Translations under genes and position numbers: made by a program
Assembly: GCA_019925095.2 (NCBI GenBank)
Contig: CM034391.1
Coordinates: forward strand, 27,269,051 to 27,333,050
Source of the DNA: Dendrolimus kikuchii
Taxonomy: Eukaryota; Arthropoda; Insecta; Lepidoptera; Lasiocampidae
Reading direction: 5' to 3'
Length of the DNA: 64,000 nt
Part shown: one piece after another, positions 20,723 to 28,569 of the stretch
Numbering within the stretch: position 1 is the stretch's first letter
Layout: every line of letters begins with the position of its first letter
The notes under the pieces: generated by a model
Seen by the model: only the letters and a program-made list of their open reading frames with translations
Database searches by the model: none
What the model was told of the DNA's origin: nothing

Positions 20723-20937
20723 TAAATAACTAAATATATTGACCGCAGGCAAAATTGTTTCTCAGGGATGAAAAGTACTGTATGATCACGCAACGCCCAG
20801 CGTACTTTCAGAATATACGTAACGCCGCAATTAACTTTATTTAGCTTAACCACATATTTCATATGTAACATGTGTAATAAGTGCTTTATTTAGATATTTT
20901 TTTTAGGTACTTATCTTTCCTTTTTTTATGAATAACT

Positions 20938-21376
20938 AGCGGCCCCGGCAGACGTTGCACTGCTCTGAAAAAATAAAAAACTGGGATCCGATCTCAGCGC
21001 CACCTACCGGTTCTAAGTGTAAATCTAAACCATCCGGGAACCCACTCAAACACACAAAAACAAAATCATCAAAATCGCTGCCGATGATTAGGAGGATTCT
21101 AGAACCCGATCTCAGCGCCACCTACCGGTTCTAAGTGTAAATCTAAACCATCCGGGAACCCACTCAAACACACAAAAACAAAATCATCAAAATCGCTGCC
21201 GATGATTAGGAGGATTCTAGAACCCGATCTCAGCGCCACCTACCGATTCTTTTTGCAAATCTAAACCATCCGGGAAACCACTCAAACACACACACAAAAT
21301 TTCATCAAAATCGGTAAAGTCGTTCTCAAGTTATAAAATTACAACGAAAAGTGGCATTGATTTTTATATATATATA
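20938..21376 (-). mobile_element. Helitron-type fragment with 118-bp tandem duplication
   Basis: On the minus strand: a TATATATATA-rich start, AACTTGAGAACGACTTTACC, ATGGTTTAGATT, GGTAGGTGGCGCTGAGATCG and an end near CAACGTCTGCCGGGGCCGCT. The block ATCTCAGCGCCACCTACCGG starts at 20991 and 21109 and again, slightly changed, at 21227, giving an exact 118-bp period. Confidence 0.7.
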
Positions 21377-21505
21377 GATTAATGATGTTAACGCTGTTTT
21401 CTGTTTGTTTTTCTTTGTTATTGTTCCTTTCACGTATACGTTGACTATAATTTTAATTTTGCTTGTTGGTGGGCACTGAAAATCAGTGCTGTGTGGGACC
21501 ATGAC

Positions 21506-21775
21506 ATACATAACTTCACGCCAGTTCCCTTGCGGGGTAGGCACGAGCAACAGAGCGCCATTTAGGCTTATTCTTACACATCTCACTTGCTTCTTTGATA
21601 TTCATAACTCTTGTCATGCACGCTCGTCTGTTTTTAAGGCTCCTGACATCATCCTCTGCTAGTACACGATCAATTTGATCATGGAAGGTGTGTCGTGGCC
21701 TTCCACGACTTCTGCATCCATCCACTTTTGCATTGTATATCTGTTTAGTCATTCTTTCATCATGCATTCTAGTAA
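21506..21775 (-). mobile_element. LINE-B 3' fragment
   Basis: Minus-strand open match to the last 83 codons of LINE-B (MHDERMTKQIYNAKV to ARELA). It is truncated at 21775 where another LINE tail begins. Confidence 0.85.
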
Positions 21776-22325
21776 GTAAGTTTTTTGTGTATTTTTCTAT
21801 GTAACGTTGGTGGACAATAAAGTGTATTATATTGTATAAAGTCGCAGTGTAGCAGCTACTACTATAAAATGTTCATAATAAAGGATTGGAAAGCCATTGA
21901 CTGCAATACAGTAGATAAGTGTCGATCAAGTAGAAATAAAGCGTAGATTTATGTGTCTAGTGTAATAAATTACACATGATTGCAAATATATGGTATAAAA
22001 TCATCGTGTTTCGGACGACTGAGTTTTAAAAGCACTTTTTGATAGTACTTTTGTAGAAGTATTTTAAAATAAATTCAAAATGTATATACTAGAATAGGTA
22101 TTTTTATTAATAGTAGAAGAGATGCTGATGATCGACCTTCCACCATCTAATAACCGGGTGAGACATATTTTTTATCAAATTATTTTGATTTGTAAACACA
22201 CCTATGGTAGCTTGCCAATTGAAGTGTTCATGGCTATTTTTAATTAAATTAATTTTAATAATATTTTTTTTCATAGTCTTCACTTTTTTGATAACTGAAC
22301 AAATTTAATTTCAAGACTAAATTCT
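21776..22325. other. LINE tail then unassigned spacer
   Basis: 21776-21835 ends GGTGGACAATAAAGTG, the 3' tail style of the CR1-like LINE, on the plus strand. The rest is AT-rich with no recognised feature. Confidence 0.45.
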
Positions 22326-23357
22326 CAGGTAAGGGTAACCATTTGACGCCGGCATTCTGTGAGAGCGTAATGTCGCACTAATGACACTGACGAACTCTCA
22401 CTCATCGGTCAAGGGTAATGATTTGACGCCGACATACTGTGAGAGGGTAATGCCACACTGACGGCACTGACGAACTCTCACTCATCGGTCAAGGGTGATC
22501 ATTTGACGCCGACATTCTGTGAGACCGTAATGTCATACTTACGCCGACATTCTGTGAGACTGTAATGTCGCACTAATGACACTGACGAACTCTCACTCAT
22601 TGGTCAAGGGTAATGATTTGACGCCGACATACTGTGAGAGGGTAATATCACACTGACGGCACTGACGAACTCTCACTCATCGGTCAAGGGTGATCATTTG
22701 ACGCCGACATTCTGTGAGACCATAATGTCATACTTACGCCGACATTCTGTGAGAGTGTAATGTCGCACTAATGACACTGACGAACTCTCACTCATCGGTC
22801 AAGGGTAATCATTTGACGCCGACATTCTGTGAGACCGTAATGTCATCCTGACGACACTGACGAACTCTCACTGATCGGTCAAGAGTGATCATTTCACGCC
22901 GACATTTTGTGAGACCGTAATGGCATACTGACGACACTGACGAACGCTCACTCATCGCTCAAGGGCAATCATTTGACCTCGACATTCTGTGAAAGCGTAA
23001 TGTCATACTGACGACACTGACGAACTCTTATTCATCATCGGTCAAGGGTAATCATTTGACGCCGAAATTCTGTGAGAGGGTAATATTACACTGACGACAC
23101 TGACGGACTCTCACTCATTGGTCGAAGGCAATCGTTTGACGCCGACATTCTATGATAAGGTAATATCACGCTGACGACACTGACAAACTCTCACTCATCG
23201 GTCAAAGGTAATCATTTAATGCCGACATTTTGTGAGAGGGTAATGTCACACTAACACTGAAGACACTGATGAATTGTCACTTACCGCTCAAGGGTAATCA
23301 TTTGACGCCAACATTCTGTGAGAGAGTAATATCACACTGAATACACTGACTAACTTA
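22326..23357. repeat. 80-bp minisatellite, about 12 units, with higher-order structure
   Basis: The unit is 80 bp, beginning CAAGGGTAATCATTTGACGC and ending ACTCTCACTCATCGGT. Units 3 and 5 carry a 35-bp partial duplication (115 bp), so units 2-3 and 4-5 form two copies of a 195-bp higher-order repeat. Divergence rises toward the right end, where units contain small indels. No ORF crosses it. Confidence 0.92.
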
Positions 23358-24337
23358 CATCTCTAAAAGCTGGAATCTGGAATAATAATTCAAGCTCGGC
23401 TCTACCACGTCAGGCAATAGGTTTTTAACCTCCTACAAAGTATGCCTATTATAACACAACTTAAAGAGTTGGTTGTAATGTAGTTGTTAATTTCACGGTT
23501 CCAGTGTGTATAATGACGGCGCGACGCTGCCGTCTCTCGCTGCAGGGTGCAACGCTGGTGCACCTCATTTTCCGCGTCGGTACCATCGCAATCACACGCC
23601 ACTTTGCACAGAAATGCACTACGAACATAGTTAATGGCGAGTTTTTGTATACTTACCGTAGTTTAGCATTGAAATGCATAGGAATGATAATCGCCAGTAA
23701 TATAATGTAACTCTGATAACGCGTAATTGACTCCTCAGGTAATCAGAGAGCTGATGCCTACCTACACAACTTTGGAAGATAATATCTCGCTACATATTGA
23801 TTTCATTTACAAATTCGTCAAAAGCATTATTATAGTATTTGAAGATCGTATTCACTAAATCCACACGACTATGTACACTGAAATGGTTATTTACGATACT
23901 AGTGCGGTAAGTTGGTTTTTACGAATGAGCAGACGGTCGAGAGCTTACCTTAGTCACGAGTTTATAAAAACCAACAACCATTTTTCAACACATTTGTTAG
24001 ACAACAGTACAATAGGTAATAAAACAAACATAAAGTCAGGAAAGTCGCAACAACCTTTGACGTTTCCAATGTGAAAATGGCGCGCATTAACAAATGGCGC
24101 CACGTATGCCTGGTGTAAATTAGATATACATCTTTCGTCTCATTTTCTGTATAGTATTAAAGTGAGACAATTCTATTGATACAAATCACTTCCAAGGAGG
24201 TTCTATTATTCAGCTTATTTAATTTTACAATGTTAAATTCTTGGGTGGAATTTTTATATATTTTTACGAATACCTATTTTACCCGCACGTTCCATTGTAT
24301 GGCGCGTAGTTTTTAATTTTTGAATAATGTATAATAC
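23358..24337. other. unassigned spacer; one GC-richer patch
   Basis: 23520-23612 is GC-rich against its AT-rich surroundings and reads open on the plus strand after a pyrimidine run ending CTGCAG (GATLVHLIFRVGTIAITRH). It might be a relict exon but is not confirmed. The rest shows no recognised family. Confidence 0.35.
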
Positions 24338-24460
24338 ATACATACATACATACATAACTTCACGCCAGTTCCCTCGCGGGGTAGGCACGAACAACAGAGT
24401 GCCATTTAGGCTTATTCTTACACACCTCACTTGCCTCTTTGACATTCATAACTCTTGTCT
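24338..24460 (-). mobile_element. LINE-B 3' fragment
   Basis: Only the last 30 codons or so plus a (TACA)n tail at 24338-24356. A very short 5'-truncated copy. Confidence 0.8.
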
Positions 24461-24904
24461 ATAATAATGCCTTGTAAATGCATTTTTTAGCAATCGTGTT
24501 GGTAAAAATGTATTTAATCCTAACTGTAACCAATATGAATAGTAAATACCCCTACTCATAAGTTCTTTCTCATTTTCACCACATAACTGTATAACGCCAT
24601 ACAGATCAGCTCCCTGTCAAATTTCATCTAGTATCTAAGACAAATGCCTGACATACAAAGAAAGTGGACACATAGACGGATGGACATTATGATTTCACAC
24701 AGGTTCTAAACTAGCTACGAGACTAAAAGTGAAATGTTGTAAAAACTATCTGTAAATTTCTTTTATCGAATACATCTAGGAGAGTGTCCCTTAGGACTGA
24801 ACAAGCTGGTTCTTCCATCCCCATTTTATCATCGGACAGCCAGACGCACCGATTTGTACCACCGGTAGAAACATCCCAGCCAGAAACAAGTGTGTCAACT
24901 ACTA
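24461..24904. other. unassigned spacer
   Basis: 24600-24715 (TCAGCTCCCTGTCAAATTTC, GGACACATAGACGGATGGAC) has the wording of a degraded Helitron or similar repeat. No gene recognised. Confidence 0.35.
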
Positions 24905-25310
24905 ACTCCGTTGTATCAGCGACCCAAAGTGAATCTTGGCCTTCGAAACGAAAGCCACTTTCCTCTGTCCTGCGCCGTGCCTTGCCAGTTGCGGGCTTGT
25001 AGTGCGGTCAGGTCAGCTTCCACTCTATCCTTCCAGCGATACTTGGGACGACCAACAGGTTGCCGACCGACTGGTCGTCCCAAGTATGCTTTCTTCACTC
25101 CCCGATCCTCCTCCGTTTTACATAAACGAGCCAGTGGTGAAAGTGAGATTTTATCTCCCCAATTATGTTGGGCTCGAACTCAGAAGTTTTCTATTTCGGA
25201 GATTATTGGGCCCAAGATTTTCCTGAAAACCTTCCTCTCAGCCAGTCCAGACCTCACAGCCGTACATCAAAATTAGTCTAATGACAGTTTTGTAGAGGTG
25301 TATTTTAGTT
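24905..25310 (-). pseudogene. second LINE family, ORF2 C-terminal remnant
   Basis: On the minus strand, broken frames read LILMYGCEVWT near 25260 and, after stops, LGRPVGRQPVGRPKYRWKDR, VEADLTALQARNWQ and AQDRGKW. This is the post-RT region of an RTE-like LINE related to, but distinct from, LINE-B. The same C-terminus appears at 44879-45034. Frameshifts and stops make it dead. The coding for GRP repeats also gives a 16-bp hairpin (25039-25054 with 25072-25087). Confidence 0.65.
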
Positions 25311-25345
25311 TCCCTGCTTAGGAGCCTGGACACTGACACCTGCCA

Positions 25346-25513
25346 AGCGTTTCACTTCATTTTTGGTGCGCACTATCGAAGCGTGGAATAATTTGCCGGA
25401 GTCTGTTTTTCCTGACAAATACAATCTTGAAGTCTTCAAGGCACGAGTGAATAGGTATCTTCTAAATAAGCATGCTCCATCCCAGACTGCGTCATCACTC
25501 AACATCAGGTGAG
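25346..25513 (+). pseudogene. LINE ORF2 C-terminal end
   Basis: Plus-strand frame [29 protein letters not shown], ending in a TGA at 25513. WN-LP followed by FK-R spacing marks the extreme C-terminus of CR1/Rex-like LINE ORF2 proteins. Only the end is kept. Confidence 0.6.
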
Positions 25514-25640
25514 ACAGTAATCAAACGCAAACCTATGCTTCTATAAAAAATAAAGTTAGGAGTCTTAACTTTAAGTCCGTGGGGTCCAGCGGCAAAAGGT
25601 TTCTTCAAAGAAATTTGTAAAAAACTCTTTGATACCACCC

Positions 25641-25790
25641 GTGATCAGAAGGCAGGTTCGTATTTCGCGCAACGAAGCAGCATTGCCATACAGCGCGGCA
25701 ATGCAGCCAGCCTTCTGGGTACCCTTCCCTCTGGCAGCGATTTGATACATAGTTTATATTCATTTATTTATAGTTTAGTTAAGTGTTTCT
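25641..25790 (+). pseudogene. transposon-derived coding fragment, family unassigned
   Basis: Reads DQKAGSYFAQRSSIAIQRGN, AASLLGTLPSG and SDLIHSLYSF without a stop for about 45 codons. The wording is familiar from insect mobile-element proteins, but I cannot name the family. It sits directly before the mariner end. Confidence 0.4.
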
Positions 25791-25802
25791 TCGTATTTAT
25801 AT

Positions 25803-26222
25803 AAGGTTGGGGAAAAAGTTTCTTCGTATTTTATATAAAAATTCTTGGTTTTTTTATAAAGTTTATTTATATTTGACTAAAGTATGTAGGTGTCATTTTG
25901 TTGGGTAACTTTTTGCCATCTTGTAGGTAGGGACGTGATCCCATTGCTATTAAAAATTTTGGGGCTTCTGTTCAAAAAACTGCGACAAGTGGTTTTGGCA
26001 GTCCTCTCGTGATGTTAACCTGACACTGCCTAAGGAATTCTACAGAGACCGAAACAGGTGAAAATCTGAAGGTGCAAGGTCAGGACTATACGGCGGATGC
26101 ATTAACACCTCCCAGCCAAACTCGCGTAATTTTTACTGAGTGGCTAAAGATGTGTGAGGTCTAGCGTTATCGTGGTAAAAAACCACACCCCTTCTGTTGA
26201 TTAATTCCGGTCGCTATTGACT
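25803..26222 (-). pseudogene. mariner transposase C-terminal remnant with one TIR
   Basis: The terminal repeat reads AGGTTGGGGAAAAAGTTTCT from about 25804, preceded by TA. Upstream on the minus strand the frame shows VVFYHDNARPHT and YSPDLAPSDFHLF, the second and third catalytic Asp regions of mariner DDE transposases (D,D34D type), with in-frame stops between them. The N-terminal half and the other TIR are absent. A dead, truncated Tc1/mariner copy. Confidence 0.88.
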
Positions 26223-26702
26223 TCAAAATGTATAATTTTGAAGTAAATAGAATGTATTATTACTTAAAAATAAACTATACCTAGTTGTCGTCACAGTTCT
26301 ACTTACGCTTTACGCAAAATATCATACCCATTTCTGACTAACTGTTGGATAATACATTTTCTAAAAATATTTCACGGGTCTTACATTCACATTTCCATGA
26401 GGGGTTCAACCCCCTTAGGGGGAGGGAGGGTGCAGCGACGAACCATTAATTTCCATTTATGCCTTCTGACAGAGGATCCGCTCCGTGTGTGGAACCCGGA
26501 AAATTTTACACACACCCTACTGTTCGCAAAGGTCGAGTTTCAGATTGTACTGCTGTTTGAATTTATATTTTTAATTTTCCACTGTTTTTGGCTCCTTCAA
26601 AAGTCTGATTTTCATTTTTATCTTTCTGTAGCTTTGGGGCTAAAAGAGATACCATTGTTTTAATCTTTATTTTTTTTTTATAGAGGATTTATTCAATTAT
26701 AG
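26223..26702. other. unassigned spacer
   Basis: The open frame at 26397-26663 has no recognisable motif. 26399-26430 is G-rich (TTAGGGGGAGGGAGGG). No family recognised. Confidence 0.4.
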
Positions 26703-26763
26703 ACCGAGATCCCGCTGCAAGATTACTACGATAATGTGTTATTTAATTAAAATCTAGTTTTTA

Positions 26764-26950
26764 TATATAATGCCCTGAAAAAATAATAATCTAGGCCCCG
26801 ATTCTAGTGCCACCTACCGGTTCCAGTTGTAAATCTAAACCATCCGGGGACCCACTCAAACACACACAAAAAGTTTAATCAAAATCGGTAAAGTCGTTCT
26901 CAAGTTATGTGCGTACATACATTTCTACGATTCATTTTTATATATAAAAA
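26764..26950 (-). mobile_element. Helitron-type fragment, minus
   Basis: Minus-strand TATATATAAAAATGAATCG start, AACTTGAGAACGACTTTACC, GGATGGTTTAGATT and GGTAGGTGGCACTAGAATCG. Same family as 20938-21376. Confidence 0.65.
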
Positions 26951-27952
26951 AGATTATATATTATGGGGAATACATTTTTTGCTTGTTGCCTAGAAAAATG
27001 TGGTCGCTAGTATTTTGATTAAAATAATATTAGTTTGATATTTTGGTTCACTTTTTTTTTAAATAAATTATATATCAATTGAAAGTTTATCTTTTCTGTG
27101 TATAATTGAATAGGGTTACTATGTAAAAGTGACCGCAACTTGGAGTTGCCAGCTGTTAAAGATAGCGCGCTATGAGGGGCGCTGCGCTGCAATTTTTTTT
27201 TTCAAGCGGGGGAAATGCTATTTACGCACAATACCGGGTCCTTTACAAGAGATTAAACCATAGTCGATCATGGAGGCATTCCCAGAAGGGGCAATCCAAA
27301 CAGTAATCAACCGGCTTGTGTGGAGACTCGAGCCCAAATGGCTAATACCCACTAAAACCACAATCCTCCGATGCCCCGCGCTTATGGCAGGAAATGCATG
27401 ACACTTAGAACGTAGTTACGCCCACGCCGATCCTAGCGCAATAAGTGCCTGAGAATGCGCCTGGAAGAGCTAACTCACTTCGACGACAGGGGTGAAGACT
27501 CCTCTGCTCCCTTGATGCATGAGGGGCCCTGAAGCGGTATTATCCTAGGGAGAGAAGTCATGCGCTTATCTGCGCCTCCGAGCTTCCGGCTGACGCCGGC
27601 GCCCATGTGGAGGGGCGTCAATACGCGCACTTACCCTTCTCTCCCTTTCTCGATCTGCGGCTTCCTTTTGAGACAGCTGCGCTGCGTTACGCTAACGAGG
27701 AGCGTAGCGCGTTAACTCTCATTCTAATTTATCTTTAACAGCTGGCAGCCCCTATTCGCGGTCACTTTTACATAGGTAACACTTTTCCATCGTACACAGA
27801 AAAAATAACTTTAATTTGATATACGATTTACTTTAAAAACACGTGAACGAATTACTTCCCAAAATATAAAATTAGTATTATTTTAATTAAAAATACTAGC
27901 GGCCACATTTTTATAGGCAACCTAGCAATTATGTATTCCCCATATATAATCT
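26951..27952. mobile_element. 1.0-kb non-autonomous element with long TIRs
   Basis: AGATTATATATTATGGGGAA at 26951 is matched by the reverse complement of 27952. The arms continue about 240 bp: GTTGCCTA, AAAAATGTGG, CGCTAGTATTTT, CTATGTAAAAGTGACCGC, CAGCTGTTAAAGATA, and GCGCTGCGCTGC near the inner edge. The 450-bp middle is GC-rich with no ORF (CCATGTGGAGGGGCG and AGCTTCCGGCTGACGCCGGC occur). Superfamily unknown. Confidence 0.75.
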
Positions 27953-28262
27953 ATATATATAATAAAACTGTAGAGGTCGAATTTTTGTACAATGAAAAAA
28001 AAATGCTAAAAACCGAGTCAGAGGGCTGTAAGAAGTGAAATAGAACTAATTTAGATTTTTTTCAAATTTTTTGTTTCTCTGTTTGTCTGTCTGTTTGTAC
28101 CGGCTAATCTCCGAAACGATTGGACCAATTTAATTGAAATTTTGCTTGGTGGTAGCTTATATCCCTGGTCAACATATAGGATACTTTTAATCCCAAAAAA
28201 TTAAAGAGTTCCCGTGGGATACTTAAAAAACCGCACCACGCGGACGAAGTCGCTGGCATCAC
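27953..28262 (+). mobile_element. Helitron-type fragment, plus
   Basis: Starts ATATATATAATAAAACTG, contains CCGAAACGATTGGACCAATT and ATCCCTGGTCAACATATAGG, and ends CGCGGACGAAGTCGCTGGCA. This is a lepidopteran Helitron family different from the one at 26764. Confidence 0.65.
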
Positions 28263-28365
28263 CTATTTACTATAAAAACTGGATTTTAATTAAATAATAC
28301 ATAAACGTAGTAATCTTGCAGCCGGATCTACGTTCTTAAAACTAAGTACAATAAATGTTGAACAA

Positions 28366-28412
28366 AGGGCGGCCTTATCGCTTAAAGCGATCTCTTCCAG
28401 GCAACCCCCTAA
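28366..28412 (-). promoter_or_regulatory. conserved LINE 3' UTR stem-loop
   Basis: Minus strand: GGTTGCCTGGAAGAGATCGC, then TTTAAGCGATAAGGCCGCC. TCGCTT pairs with AAGCGA. The same sequence closes the LINE fragment at 780-825. A role in RT recognition of its RNA is inference from other LINEs. Confidence 0.6.
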
Positions 28413-28569
28413 ACTAAGGAAAATATTAAAACAACAGTGGCGGTGAAGACAATAAATAATAAGAAACATTCCAAGAATAAGTAAAAAGGAAATAAATAAA
28501 TAGTAATATACTTTATATACTATACAAAAATAAGATATATCATGCTATATATAGAATCAGCAGCATGTT

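Larger units (their letters stand above)
11490..20816. mobile_element. large inverted-repeat DNA element hosting a BEL insertion
   Basis: The left end TATATTCTGAAAGTACGCTG (from 11490) equals the reverse complement of the right end at 20816. Inside, the arms match in the same order: TTGCGTGATCATACAG, CATCCCTG..GAAAC, CCTGCGGTCAATAT, GGCAACTAGGCCTTTAAG, then TTTTGGCGGGAACTG and ACATGAGTCGCG (11490-11755 plus 17883-18110 against 19430-20816). The target duplication is probably TA. No transposase is seen. A BEL element and two SINE-A copies account for about 6.7 kb, so the original element was about 2.6 kb. The right arm holds three copies of a roughly 310-bp unit and the left arm only one. Confidence 0.7.
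26703..28332. mobile_element. outer inverted-repeat pair around Helitrons and a TIR element
   Basis: 26703-26766 (GCTGCAAGATTACTACG, TTATTTAATTAAAATCTAG) is repeated inverted at 28270-28332 with few mismatches. Between them lie, symmetrically, a minus Helitron piece, a TIR element and a plus Helitron piece. It could be the TIRs of an older element, or the product of a foldback event. Confidence 0.55.

Noticed and set aside
22326..23357. CRISPR-like regular array
   Set aside because: Units are contiguous 80-bp tandem repeats with no unique spacers, in a eukaryotic genome. A minisatellite explains it.
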